A stretch of 58,171 bases of DNA from Bacteroidaceae bacterium (GTDB taxonomy: Bacteria; Bacteroidota; Bacteroidia; Bacteroidales; Bacteroidaceae). Numbering within the stretch: position 1 is the stretch's first letter; every line of letters starts with the position of its first letter. The notes beneath the pieces are model-generated. The model ran no database searches. It worked only from the letters and a program-made list of their open reading frames with translations, and was not told the DNA's origin. The DNA lies in the NCBI GenBank assembly GCA_024401095.1, contig JAKSLR010000019.1, forward strand, positions 1 to 58,171, written 5' to 3'. Position numbers and translations under genes: made by a program. Shown piece after piece: positions 8,184 to 17,320 of the stretch.

Positions 8184-9131
8184 CTATTTCCTATTGTTCA
8201 TGGCCCAATTGTTATAGGCTTTCAAAATGGCTTCACCCAGCAGATTCCCCTGCAGGTTATAAGCTTCGTGGGTATAATGAACGCCATCTCGGGCCATCAT
8301 CCGGGCCCCTCTCCAGTTCATGCAGGCACGCACGTCACCTCCTACTATTTCGTACAGATTCCACACAGCAATGCCGTTTGACGCTCCATAGCTACGCTGG
8401 CAGGAAGCTACCACACCGCCTACCCTGTTCGGCATTCTTCGGCGGTAACTACCAGGAGGGGTGGTCAGCAGGAACGTGATATTCGGACAGAGTTCCTTCA
8501 TGCGGGCCGTAAAACGGTCCAGCTGCACCTTGTAGGATGCGGCATCAAAAGGTGCATGACTCTCGTTGGTTCCCAAGCTAACAATCAGCAGATCCGGATT
8601 CAGACGGGCAATCTCTCTCTGGACTCCCTCATCCATGTAATAAGAGAGTGTAGCTCCATTCTTGCCCATGGCATGAAAAACAAAGCCGTTTATTCCTGTT
8701 TCCTGAGCCAAAGCAGAAGTGTGGTAGTTGATTGGCGCATTGACCATGGCCTCACCTCCCCAAGCAGACTCTAATTTTCTGCGGACAGCCACTGGCAACA
8801 CATGACCACGCACATGAGAGTCACCAATCTGGACCACACGCACACTCTTGTTCTTTCGGTTTGTCATCTGGCCAAAGAATCTGTTCAGATTATCGGCATA
8901 CAGCAGCTCATTGGTTCGTGTGCGAAGGAAGGAACGGGGTATCTGCAGGTCAGAAAGAATGACCATGCTTGTATCTGGCGGCACGCTGTCCGACAAGATG
9001 ACATCCAGGTCGGGAAGTTCTTTCCACAACTCCTCTGCCACAAGTCTTTTCGGCTTCTCATCCTGTGCCACAGCAAGAAGAGGCATCAGAAACAGGATAA
9101 CCAATGACAAGATTCTATTGCTCTGTTTCAT
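8184..9131 (-). CDS. SGNH/GDSL hydrolase-family protein, exported
   Basis: I take the start at the ATG at 9129-9131 (MKQSNRILSL), because it begins a signal peptide (hydrophobic core LSLVILFLMPLLAVAQ). A longer reading begins at 9164, inside the upstream gene. The protein has about 315 residues. The SGNH blocks are VQIGDSHVRG (Ser nucleophile), LIVSLGTNESHAP (Asn) and DGVHYTHEAYNLQG (Asp/His). These are consistent with a periplasmic esterase or acetyltransferase of the AlgX/AlgJ or PatB type. The start overlaps the end of the upstream SGNH gene by 17 bp, and the MBOAT gene follows 13 bp later, so the three genes form one operon. Whether it transfers or removes acyl groups cannot be told from sequence. 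Confidence 0.87.
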   Translation of the reverse strand: MKQSNRILSLVILFLMPLLAVAQDEKPKRLVAEELWKELPDLDVILSDSVPPDTSMVILSDLQIPRSFLRTRTNELLYADNLNRFFGQMTNRKNKSVRVVQIGDSHVRGHVLPVAVRRKLESAWGGEAMVNAPINYHTSALAQETGINGFVFHAMGKNGATLSYYMDEGVQREIARLNPDLLIVSLGTNESHAPFDAASYKVQLDRFTARMKELCPNITFLLTTPPGSYRRRMPNRVGGVVASCQRSYGASNGIAVWNLYEIVGGDVRACMNWRGARMMARDGVHYTHEAYNLQGNLLGEAILKAYNNWAMNNRK

Positions 9132-10530
9132 AGGCTTTCTGTTTCTCATAATTCTCCTTCCCATCCATTATGGCATCATAGAGCAAGTCGCCCAATTTAC
9201 GTCCTCCGCGGAAATTCAAGTGGGTATAATCCATGTTGGCCATGTGCGGAATGCTGTCGGCAAATACGGCCATGCTGCCTTCACCTCCCATGGCTTCAAA
9301 AAGATTCCAGAATGCCGTTCCTGTATGAAGGGCCAACTGCTGCTGATATTTCACGCATTGCGTAATACCTCGCATGGTCGTAACCTGACCATCGTATTTC
9401 TGTCCGCGGTCGCTTACGCTCACAATCAAGATACTTGCCTTAGGGAACGCATGTGCCATCTTCTTGACCACCTCACGCATCTTCTGCTCATAGGCAGAAT
9501 AATTGGTCTGGCGCGCACTGGCTACATTCAAGCCAAAATGGAGCACGATTAAATCATAGTTGCGTACCCTGCCAAATTCTTCCAATGTATGGTCTGGGAT
9601 GGTGCGCAAGGTAAGTCCTGAGCTGCCTCGAAGACTAAAATTATCCAGGATAATACCTTCTTCGGAATCCATGGTGACACCGAAGAATGTATCGCCAGAG
9701 CCTATGGAATCTGTAGCAGCTGTCCAGGTAATCTTGCCAATTCTGCCACGGACACCTAAACTCTGCACCTCATCGGAACCCATGACATGAAAAGACTGCG
9801 CTTCCTCACCGTTGATCTTGGCCGTAAGGGTGATACCCTCTGGACTGCGGAAATAGATACTGGAAACGGTACAGGTGTCCTGATGCCTAGCCTGCCCCTT
9901 GGGATTACCGCTCAAAGTGGTCCATGCACTGGTCTTTACTTCATAGAAACGTTCGGCAGGTCCCTGGCGGGAACGGTCAAAACGGACCGAATCTGTGATA
10001 CAATGCTGCTTCCAACCTCTGGAAGTAGCTCTGACCGACTGGCGAAAGCCTGCGGTTGGCGAAGCCATATCCACAAATCCAACACCCGAACCGCCAAAAG
10101 TAGTCTGCAGACGGGCACGCAACTGGTCAGTCAGGATATCACCCTCAATGAAAGAATCACCGAAATAAGCGATACGGACAGGTCTGCCCAACTGCTTCAC
10201 GCTACCTAGCATCTCATAGAAATGCTCCATGCCACGTCCCACAAAATAAGTAGTATCTCCCTCCTGCTGACTGAAATCCTCTATGTAGGTAAGCCCCTCC
10301 TTATGTTCTGCCACGAAATCTGTCTTCAGGACCGGAATGGTATCCAAGACAACAGGCTCTTCAGAAAGGAGTGGCTGCTTGGGTTCAAAAGAGACGCCCA
10401 CATCGGAAAGCAAGTTTACCGGGCGCAACTCATATCCACACAAAGAAAGCTCAGGCAAGAACATTAAGGTTCCCAGCCCAAGCAGCACCAGAAATGGCAA
10501 TAATAACGTGTATATGAGTCTATTTTTCAT
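9115..10530 (-). CDS. Second SGNH/GDSL hydrolase-like exported or membrane-anchored protein
   Basis: I choose the ATG at 10528-10530 (MKNRLIYTLL). The ATG four codons earlier lies inside the candidate -7 box (10540-10547), so it would not be transcribed from that promoter. About 471 residues. An N-terminal hydrophobic segment (LIYTLLLPFLVLLGLGTLMF) is a signal or anchor. SGNH blocks are RIAYFGDSFIEGD (Ser, near residue 134), LIVLHFGLNVASA (Asn) and MDYTHLNFRGG (Asp/His). A beta-rich insert of about 120 residues between the first two blocks resembles a carbohydrate-binding module, which is an inference. First gene of the O-acetylation-type operon. Catalytic residues appear intact. Confidence 0.84.
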   Translation of the reverse strand: MKNRLIYTLLLPFLVLLGLGTLMFLPELSLCGYELRPVNLLSDVGVSFEPKQPLLSEEPVVLDTIPVLKTDFVAEHKEGLTYIEDFSQQEGDTTYFVGRGMEHFYEMLGSVKQLGRPVRIAYFGDSFIEGDILTDQLRARLQTTFGGSGVGFVDMASPTAGFRQSVRATSRGWKQHCITDSVRFDRSRQGPAERFYEVKTSAWTTLSGNPKGQARHQDTCTVSSIYFRSPEGITLTAKINGEEAQSFHVMGSDEVQSLGVRGRIGKITWTAATDSIGSGDTFFGVTMDSEEGIILDNFSLRGSSGLTLRTIPDHTLEEFGRVRNYDLIVLHFGLNVASARQTNYSAYEQKMREVVKKMAHAFPKASILIVSVSDRGQKYDGQVTTMRGITQCVKYQQQLALHTGTAFWNLFEAMGGEGSMAVFADSIPHMANMDYTHLNFRGGRKLGDLLYDAIMDGKENYEKQKAYETEQ

Positions 10531-10539
10531 ACCAAGGCG

Positions 10540-10547
10540 CAAAATTA
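10540..10547 (-). promoter_or_regulatory. Candidate -7 box for the SGNH-SGNH-MBOAT operon
   Basis: The minus strand reads TAATTTTG, matching TAnnTTTG. Transcription would begin near 10533, only a few bases before the chosen ATG, giving an almost leaderless message. No -33 TTTG was found. Confidence 0.4.
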
Positions 10548-10550
10548 CAC

Positions 10551-10590
10551 AAAAAAAACGAGGTACCCCCGAAAGAGCACCTCGTTTTAT
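10551..10590 (-). terminator. Intrinsic terminator after the RND efflux operon
   Basis: A 10-bp perfect stem pairs AAAACGAGGT (10555-10564) with ACCTCGTTTT (10579-10588). It is followed on the minus strand by a run of T. It lies just after the PG0541-type gene that ends the operon. Confidence 0.85.
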
Positions 10591-10604
10591 AGAGTTTATT
10601 GGTA

Positions 10605-10898
10605 TTATATTGTTTTTTCAACATTCCAGACGAACGCACGTAAACCCAACATTTCGGTTTCCTTATCCATGGCATGGAGCTTCTCCAGCAAACCATCTAC
10701 CTTCTCATCCTCTACTACAGTCAGGATGGCAGAACACATAGATGGCCATGCATGGGTACCAAAATGTGGCTCACCGGTCTTTGAACCACGACCTTGAATC
10801 TGTGGGAAACAGCTGAATCCACGGCAGTTTGAACGGGTCAACAAATCGACGATCTTCTCTTGAAACGCCTGATCGTACATTATCATTACTGATTTCAT
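10605..10898 (-). CDS. PG0541 family transporter-associated protein (PII-like fold)
   Basis: A 97-residue cytoplasmic protein beginning MKSVMIMYDQAFQEKIVDLL. The alternating strand-helix-strand pattern and the central IQGRGSKTGEPHFGTHAWP loop match a family of small PII-like proteins found beside RND pumps in Bacteroidetes and named after PG0541. It starts 20 bp after the RND pump stop and is the last gene before a terminator, so it belongs to the efflux operon. The resemblance to PII-type proteins and the exposed loop suggest ligand sensing or regulation of the pump. That function is an inference and has not been shown here. Confidence 0.82.
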   Translation of the reverse strand: MKSVMIMYDQAFQEKIVDLLTRSNCRGFSCFPQIQGRGSKTGEPHFGTHAWPSMCSAILTVVEDEKVDGLLEKLHAMDKETEMLGLRAFVWNVEKTI

Positions 10899-10918
10899 AA
10901 TTTCCTACGCTTTAAAAG

Positions 10919-13900
10919 TTAATCCTCAATCTTCTTGTTCACACGGTCACGTACCATCTTATCCTTATGTGCCAGATAGTATTCGTTCAGCTCACGCTGA
11001 GTACGCAGCTTCTTACGAGTACGACGGATAGTAGATGAACCGAAGATACAGAACATTACTGGTACATAAATCAGAGTCATCAAGGTACCTACTGACAAAC
11101 CACCGATAACGGAGATACCCAGAGGACGCCACATTTCTGCACCTACACCAGTACCTACTGCCATAGGAATCATACCCAGGATGGTAGTCAGTGTGGTCAT
11201 CAATACTGGACGAAGACGGCTACGGCCAGCTCGAACTGCACTCTGAATGTAACCCATACCACGCTCACGCATCAACTGGGTATAGTCGATGAGCACAATA
11301 CCATTCTTTACTACGATACCAGCCAGCATGATAGCACCCATACCAGACATGATATTCAAGTTTGTTCCAGTGAGAGCCAGCAATGCCAAAATACCTACCA
11401 AGGCAAATGGAATAGCCAAGATAATGATGAATGGGTAAGTCATGGATTCGAACTGAGCAGCCATTACAATGAACACCAGGATGACGATCAGAATAAACAA
11501 GGTACTCATATCCTTTGCTGCATCCATCTGGTCTTCGTATGAACCGGCTACCTGAACGGTCACATTGGCAGGGAGCTCCATATTATTAATGTACTGCTGA
11601 CCAATCTTGACACCCTTAGAGAGGGCAATACCATCGGCCATGGTTCCTGTCACAGATACCATACGCTGGCGGTCCTTACGCTCAATGGTTGGCAAGGTAA
11701 AGCCTTCCTTTACCACACCCAGATCCTTTACACGGACACCTGCACCTGTAGGGGTATAGATCATCATGTTCTCAATGTCTTCTACACTGATACGCTGCAT
11801 AGGCTCATAGTGTACCTTTACATCGTACTCCTCACCATCCTCACGGAAGCGGGTAGCTGTAGCACCGTAGATACGGTTACGGACATAAGTAGCTGCAGTA
11901 CTCAGGTTCAAACCATGCAAAGCCAACTTCTCACGGTCAAACTCTACCTGATAACGAGGCTCATAGTCGCTTCGTGAAATCTTAACCTGTACAAAGCTTG
12001 GATTATTTCTCATGCTGTCAGCCAAAGCCTTTGCAATCTGGTCAGTCTGATTCAAGTCGTAACCATAAATCTCGAACTCAGCTGCATTCTGACCACCCAT
12101 ACCTCCCTGCTGACCACCGGCCAACACTTCGTACTTGGCAATCTCAGGCATCTTACTAACCTCGTCACGCATCTCATCACAGATAGCAATCAGACCCTTG
12201 TCACGCTCATTAGACTGTACCAACGACATGTTGAAAGAAATGATGTGCGGACCACTGGATGACATAGAAGCAAAAGAGTTACCACTTCCTGCCTGACCTA
12301 CACGGTAGTTGATGACCTTGATCATTCCTGGATATTTCTTGTTCCAGCTGTCGGTGAGTCGCTTTGCAATCTCTTCAGCCTTCTCTACGCGTGTACCCAT
12401 AGGAAGTTCTATAGTAGCACCAATACGACCGTTATCGTTGGTTGGGAAGTATTCACTTTCAATGAATGGGAAAGACAATCCACCTACCACAACTGCCAGA
12501 ATGATTACAGAAGAAAGAACTGCCCAACGATGACGAACTGCAGCATTCAACATTCTTGCATATGCAGCATCCAGCTTATCCAAGAAATTCTGGATAGGCT
12601 TGTAGAAGGTCAGGAAAATCTTGCTTGGCTTCTTCTGCAGTTTCAGCATCTGCGCACAGATCATTGGGGTGAAACTCAATGCATTTACGGTAGAAACAGT
12701 CATGATGACACACATCATCCAACCCAACTGCTTGAACAGCACACCTGTCATACCACTCACCATGGTCAATGGGAAGAACACGGCAATCATGGTCAAAGTA
12801 GAAGCAATTACGGAGATAGCCACCTCATTGGTACCGTGGATAGCAGCCTGCTTAGGGTCGGAACCACGTTCAATATGGGTTGTCACATTCTCCAAGACTA
12901 CGATGGCATCATCCACCACGTTACCAATAGCGATAGACAAACATGAAAGTGAAATCATGTTCAGAGATCCTCCTGTAGCATACAGATAGATGAAAGAGGC
13001 AATCAAAGACATTGGGATGGTAATGGCAATGATGACAGTAGCACGCCATCGTCCCAAGAAGACGAATACCACCAAGACTACGAACAACATTGCATAACAG
13101 ATAGTTTCTGTCAGAGAGTTGATGGTGTTCTTAATGTTATCAGAGGTATCAACAATAATACCCAGTTTAACATCAGGTGGCAACTGCTTCTGCAGTTTTG
13201 GAAGCTCTGCATGAATCTTGTTGGCAATCTGCACAGAGTTTGCACCACTCTGTTTCTGCACAATAATCATGGCACCCTGCTGGCCATTGGTAAATGACTT
13301 CTGGGTACGCTCTTCCAAGCTATCCACAATGCGAGCCACATCCCTCAGATAGACAGCAGCACCATTGGCAGCATGAGCCACGATGATGTTGTTCATCTCT
13401 GCAGGACTGTCGAATTCACCCTCAATACGCAGGGTATAGGTGTTGCTACCGATATCAAATGAACCGGCAGAAACGTTCATATTCTCTGATGCAATAGCCT
13501 GACTTACAGCCTCAACACTTACATGGTAAGCCTCCATCTTGTTAGGATCCATGTAAACATTGATCTCACGTTTAGGTGCACCGGCAATACTTACAGTACC
13601 TACACCATCAATACGTGCCAATGGGTTACCCACATTCTCATCCAAAATCTTGTAGAGAGCAGCCTGACTTTCGCTAGCTGTAGCCGACAACATGACAATA
13701 GGAATCATGTCGGCAGAGAACTTGAAGATGTATGGCTTCTGGCAAGCGTCTGGCAAAGCAGAGCTAACCATATCCAGTTTATCACGAACGTTGTTTGTCA
13801 ACACATCGATGTCATAACCGAACTCAAACTCCAGAGTTACCACAGAAGTACCCTCTGAAGAGGTTGAAGTCAGGTGCTTGAGGTGTTCTACAGAGTTCAA

Positions 13901-14110
13901 GGTATTCTCGATAGGACGAGTAACATTGTTCTCAATATCCTCTGATGCCGCACCCGGATAGTAGGTCATGACCATAATCATGTTTGATTCGATATCTGGT
14001 ACCAAATCAATAGGCAATTTTGAGAAGGAGAAAAGACCCACAATCATGATAGCCACGAAAACGAGGCTGGTCATAATAGGTTTTTTCACCGATCCTTCGT
14101 ATAGACTCAT
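10919..14110 (-). CDS. RND efflux pump inner-membrane subunit (AcrB/HAE1 type)
   Basis: A 1063-residue proton-driven transporter of standard length, with the duplicated layout of twelve membrane helices and two large periplasmic loops. The first helix begins KKPIMTSLVFVAIMIVGLF. The helix-4 proton-relay pair is present in AIGNVVDDAIVVLENV. The second half carries FEIYGYDLNQT in its porter domain and FVSLVLVF-type helices near the end (YPFIIILAIPFALVGILALL). The C-terminal tail is strongly basic. It would work with the HlyD adaptor and TolC-type channel encoded directly upstream to expel drugs, bile acids or lipids; the substrate is unknown. Conserved Asp pairs and lack of a metal-binding signature favour HAE1 over a CzcA-type heavy-metal pump, but this is a family-level judgement. 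Confidence 0.95.
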   Translation of the reverse strand: MSLYEGSVKKPIMTSLVFVAIMIVGLFSFSKLPIDLVPDIESNMIMVMTYYPGAASEDIENNVTRPIENTLNSVEHLKHLTSTSSEGTSVVTLEFEFGYDIDVLTNNVRDKLDMVSSALPDACQKPYIFKFSADMIPIVMLSATASESQAALYKILDENVGNPLARIDGVGTVSIAGAPKREINVYMDPNKMEAYHVSVEAVSQAIASENMNVSAGSFDIGSNTYTLRIEGEFDSPAEMNNIIVAHAANGAAVYLRDVARIVDSLEERTQKSFTNGQQGAMIIVQKQSGANSVQIANKIHAELPKLQKQLPPDVKLGIIVDTSDNIKNTINSLTETICYAMLFVVLVVFVFLGRWRATVIIAITIPMSLIASFIYLYATGGSLNMISLSCLSIAIGNVVDDAIVVLENVTTHIERGSDPKQAAIHGTNEVAISVIASTLTMIAVFFPLTMVSGMTGVLFKQLGWMMCVIMTVSTVNALSFTPMICAQMLKLQKKPSKIFLTFYKPIQNFLDKLDAAYARMLNAAVRHRWAVLSSVIILAVVVGGLSFPFIESEYFPTNDNGRIGATIELPMGTRVEKAEEIAKRLTDSWNKKYPGMIKVINYRVGQAGSGNSFASMSSSGPHIISFNMSLVQSNERDKGLIAICDEMRDEVSKMPEIAKYEVLAGGQQGGMGGQNAAEFEIYGYDLNQTDQIAKALADSMRNNPSFVQVKISRSDYEPRYQVEFDREKLALHGLNLSTAATYVRNRIYGATATRFREDGEEYDVKVHYEPMQRISVEDIENMMIYTPTGAGVRVKDLGVVKEGFTLPTIERKDRQRMVSVTGTMADGIALSKGVKIGQQYINNMELPANVTVQVAGSYEDQMDAAKDMSTLFILIVILVFIVMAAQFESMTYPFIIILAIPFALVGILALLALTGTNLNIMSGMGAIMLAGIVVKNGIVLIDYTQLMRERGMGYIQSAVRAGRSRLRPVLMTTLTTILGMIPMAVGTGVGAEMWRPLGISVIGGLSVGTLMTLIYVPVMFCIFGSSTIRRTRKKLRTQRELNEYYLAHKDKMVRDRVNKKIED

Positions 14111-14142
14111 AATCTTATCTTTTAATAATGAATGAAGGAAAT

Positions 14143-15153
14143 TTACTTAACAACCTCTACCTTCTTACCGGTAGCAAGCTTATTCTGGCCGTCAATTACT
14201 ACGGTAGAACCTGGTTCTACACCGCTGATAACCTCGTACTTGTCGCCCATACGACGACCCAGCTCTACCTTGTTATATGAAACGGTATTATCCTTGTTAA
14301 GTACATAGATGTACTGGTCACCAGCGCCAACCTGCTTTACAATAGCCTGATCTGGAGCAACAACACGATTCTCCTGACCGAAGACCATGGTTACACGACC
14401 AAACATACCTGGACGGACACGGCGGTCAGAATTAGCCACGCGTATCTCTACAGGGAAAGTGTGAGTAGCAGCATCTACGTTTGGAGAGATAATATCCACC
14501 TTTCCGGTAAATACCTCATCACCATAGGTATCCAGAACCAAGTTAACGTTCATACCCTTTTTAACCTGAGGATAGTAACGCTCTGATACATTGACAACCA
14601 TCTTCACTGGCTGATCCTGCTCCACTACCAGGATAGGAAGCTGTGCTGTCATATCTCCATTGTCATAGTTACGTGCGGTAACTACACCACTGATAGGGCT
14701 GCGGAGCTGGCTGTTGGTCAGGAGATTCTTATACTGAGTCTCCATTACCTGCAGCTGCATGTTGGCATTATCCCACTCTGCCTTGCTGGCACCACCAATC
14801 TTGTAAAGCTCATCTACACGGTTAAAGGTAACCTTTGTATTTTCAATCTGCAACTTGAGCTGCTGCAGGTTATTGTTATCCAACTGAACCAATACCTGAC
14901 CCTTGCTCACACGGTCGCCTACCTCAGCAAAGATCTTCTCAATACGCAGGTAAGCCTGTGGGGCGATATTGTTCTTCACATCACTCTCTACGGTAGCAGT
15001 ATATACCTCCTGCTGATCCACGAGCTGAGCCTCTACCTGAGCCACCTTGACTCTTGGGGTCTCATCCACAACGGTAGCAGTCTGTTCCTTGCTGCTACAA
15101 GCGCTCATCATGACAGCAACTGCTGACAGCGCCAAAATCTGTACCTTCTTCAT
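14143..15153 (-). CDS. Periplasmic adaptor (membrane fusion) lipoprotein of RND pump
   Basis: The start is set at the ATG at 15151-15153 (MKKVQILALS), which begins a lipoprotein signal with lipobox MSAC. The longer reading to 15216 overlaps the tolC-type gene and lacks a signal. About 336 residues. Domains in order: beta-barrel/lipoyl half near 40-75 (RVKVAQVEAQLV), alpha-hairpin (about 85-145), second lipoyl half (LRSPISGVVTARNYDNGDMT), beta-barrel and C-terminal membrane-proximal domain (VVAPDQAIVKQV, GVEPGSTVVIDGQNKL). This is the AcrA/MexA-type pattern, linking RND pump to outer-membrane channel. It lies 34 bp after the channel gene and 32 bp before the pump gene. Confidence 0.94.
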   Translation of the reverse strand: MKKVQILALSAVAVMMSACSSKEQTATVVDETPRVKVAQVEAQLVDQQEVYTATVESDVKNNIAPQAYLRIEKIFAEVGDRVSKGQVLVQLDNNNLQQLKLQIENTKVTFNRVDELYKIGGASKAEWDNANMQLQVMETQYKNLLTNSQLRSPISGVVTARNYDNGDMTAQLPILVVEQDQPVKMVVNVSERYYPQVKKGMNVNLVLDTYGDEVFTGKVDIISPNVDAATHTFPVEIRVANSDRRVRPGMFGRVTMVFGQENRVVAPDQAIVKQVGAGDQYIYVLNKDNTVSYNKVELGRRMGDKYEVISGVEPGSTVVIDGQNKLATGKKVEVVK

Positions 15154-15187
15154 TGTATTATTTTGTTTCTTTATTTTCTTGTATTTA

Positions 15188-16513
15188 TTAATAGTTTCCC
15201 TCACGGCCCAATACATAGTCCAAATCAGCCTTTGCAGTCATGAAATTATAGATGCTCTGGCAGTAAGTGAGCTGGCTCTGGGTAAGCGCTACCTCACTCT
15301 GGTTCAGTTCCAACATGGTACCAGCACCAACCTGATAACGCTTGTCGGAAATGTCACGCGCCTTCTGAGCCTGAGCAATAGCCTGACGGTTTGAAACCAC
15401 CTGTTCTGTGCTGGCATGCATGTTCTGCTTGTAAGTAGTAGCCTGCATGTTCAGCTGACGCTCAGTATTCACACGAGTTTCGCTCAACTGGCGAAGCTGC
15501 ACCTGTGCAGTCTTGATCTTAGTGTAGTTGCTAGCCTTGTAAATAGGAATACTTAGGCTCAATGCACCATAAACATAAGGATTCCATATGTAATGGAAAA
15601 TTCTGTAGTCATTGGCCATGGAAGTATAGCTATAACTGAACTGGAAAGCCAAAGTTGGCAGGAAAGCTGCCTTCTGAATACGAAGGTTATGCTGCAACAG
15701 TTTGTTGTTCAGTTCCAACTGCTTCAATGTTGTGTTGTTTGTCAAATCAATGTTCTCATCCGCAGACATGCTTGCGAAAACAGTATCCTGATAGTTTTCC
15801 AACTTATCATTAATATTCAAGTCTACATCGGCAGTGACGCCCATCAGCACCTTCAGCTGCAGCTTAGCCATACGGATAGAATTCTCTGCTGTAACCACAT
15901 TAGGCCAGATGTTACGCATCTGTACCTCTGCAGTAATACGGTCATATTCACTTACAGATCCCTTCTGGAACTTTGCATCCACCACATTGTAGTTATCCTG
16001 TGCCTGCTTGTAGCTCTTCTGGAGCACATTGTAGCTATCCTGAGCCAGCATCAACTGGTAATATGCCTTGGTTACTTGGTTAATCAGATCCAGCTTTGAA
16101 GAACGAGCCTTCTCTTCTGCAACCAAGATATCATCCTTAGTCATCTTCATCATACGATAGACAGATGGAGCGAATACTGGCAAACTGACAGAAATAGCTC
16201 CATTGGCATTGTTTTCTGTACCCATCTTGAAAGACTGACCACCCATGACGATAGTCTGAATCTTGAAGTTGTGGTTGAACGATGCCGATGCGCTTACCTG
16301 TGGCAACAAGTTCTGCCAAGCCTCCTTGTCTGCAATCTTCTTGAGTTCAATATCATCGTCGGCTACCTTCATGGTAGGATTCTCCGCCAATGCAATCTCA
16401 ATGGCCTTCTCCAGGGTTAAATCCAGAGTAGCCTGATCCTGTGCGTTGACTGCAAATGGGAATACAGCCAGCAGCAACAGCCACTTTTTACCTAATAAAA
16501 AATCCTTGATCAT
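15188..16513 (-). CDS. TolC family outer-membrane channel protein
   Basis: A 441-residue exported protein with signal peptide (WLLLLAVFPFAVNAQ). The repeated long amphipathic helices and the two-fold internal repeat around residues 30-230 and 240-440 are typical of TolC/OMF channels. Examples are LEKAIEIALAENPTMKVADD at the start and VGAGTMLELNQSEVALTQSQ near the end. It forms the trimeric outer-membrane exit duct for the RND/HlyD pump. The gene lies 36 bp downstream of the TetR gene and 34 bp before the adaptor gene, so the operon is regulator-channel-adaptor-pump. Length is normal and no damage was seen. Confidence 0.94.
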   Translation of the reverse strand: MIKDFLLGKKWLLLLAVFPFAVNAQDQATLDLTLEKAIEIALAENPTMKVADDDIELKKIADKEAWQNLLPQVSASASFNHNFKIQTIVMGGQSFKMGTENNANGAISVSLPVFAPSVYRMMKMTKDDILVAEEKARSSKLDLINQVTKAYYQLMLAQDSYNVLQKSYKQAQDNYNVVDAKFQKGSVSEYDRITAEVQMRNIWPNVVTAENSIRMAKLQLKVLMGVTADVDLNINDKLENYQDTVFASMSADENIDLTNNTTLKQLELNNKLLQHNLRIQKAAFLPTLAFQFSYSYTSMANDYRIFHYIWNPYVYGALSLSIPIYKASNYTKIKTAQVQLRQLSETRVNTERQLNMQATTYKQNMHASTEQVVSNRQAIAQAQKARDISDKRYQVGAGTMLELNQSEVALTQSQLTYCQSIYNFMTAKADLDYVLGREGNY

Positions 16514-16549
16514 TGCTTGTATTGTTATTTGTTCTTATTTACTACTATA

Positions 16550-17179
16550 TTATTGTTTTCTCAGTTCCTCTATGAATTCATCAATCATGGAAACTCCTTT
16601 TAGGGTGCTAATGCCACGCAATGTCACCAAAAGCGTGGTCTTCAAAGTTTCTGTCAGTCCATACTGCTTTTTCAGGTCCTGTAATCCTCTGTCATGCATC
16701 AGATCCTGTGTCTTTAGGAAGAGTTCCACATTTAGATCGCTACGGAAAATCCCCTGTTCTATTCCATCCATGACAAACTGCTTGATATGATGTGCATGAT
16801 TCTGCCGGGATTTCAGAAACTCTTCTTTCAATGAAGGATAACGCTGCATCTCCTCGAAATACTTTGGGTTTGTTTCGGCAAACAGCTGCATGGTGAAACG
16901 GAAGATTTTCAGCATAAACTCAAGTACGTTATCTGATTCTTCGTGAAACTTCTGGTAAAGCTTCTCCATTTCTTGCTGATTTCTGAGGTTCACCGCCAAC
17001 AAAAGAGCTTCCTTATCAGCAAACTCCTCATACAAGGTCCGCTTGGAAATACCTAAAGTTGCAGCCAAATCATCCATACGAACACTACGGATTCCGTGTA
17101 GGCGGAACTGCTCATTGGCCACTTCCACAATATGATTATGGACAGCCTGACGAGAAGACGATTGGATAGATTCGGACAT
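16550..17179 (-). CDS. TetR/AcrR family transcriptional repressor
   Basis: A 209-residue regulator. The N-terminal DNA-binding domain covers about residues 10-65, with helix-turn-helix MDDLAATLGISKRTLYEEFA and the following ADKEALLLAV, a strong TetR-family match. The C-terminal ligand-binding domain is helical and not diagnostic. As the first gene of the efflux operon, with a full promoter (17201-17231) and an inverted repeat overlapping that promoter's -33 box, it most likely represses itself and the pump genes until a pump substrate binds. That regulatory circuit is inferred from position. The start lies about 15 nt after the predicted transcription start. Confidence 0.93.
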   Translation of the reverse strand: MSESIQSSSRQAVHNHIVEVANEQFRLHGIRSVRMDDLAATLGISKRTLYEEFADKEALLLAVNLRNQQEMEKLYQKFHEESDNVLEFMLKIFRFTMQLFAETNPKYFEEMQRYPSLKEEFLKSRQNHAHHIKQFVMDGIEQGIFRSDLNVELFLKTQDLMHDRGLQDLKKQYGLTETLKTTLLVTLRGISTLKGVSMIDEFIEELRKQ

Positions 17180-17200
17180 AGTTACACTTTAATTAGAATG

Positions 17201-17231
17201 CAAAGGTATTAAGAAAACTATTTCCGTCAAA
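17201..17231 (-). promoter_or_regulatory. Promoter of the tetR-efflux operon
   Basis: On the minus strand a TTTG box (17228-17231) is followed by exactly 19 bp and TACCTTTG (17201-17208), an excellent Bacteroidetes promoter. It lies 22 bp before the tetR start. Confidence 0.8.
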
Positions 17232-17241
17232 AAAGTTTTCT
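17212..17241. promoter_or_regulatory. Candidate TetR operator (inverted repeat)
   Basis: Perfect 8-bp arms AGAAAACT (17212-17219) and AGTTTTCT (17234-17241) are separated by 14 bp. The repeat covers the -33 box of the tetR promoter, the expected place for an autorepressor site. Its role is inferred from symmetry and position. Confidence 0.5.
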
Positions 17242-17320
17242 GGCTAAATGTAGAAATATTATACTTTATTCACATTACCAACAGCAAAAATAGATAGAGA
17301 AACCTAATATTGCAAAGTCC

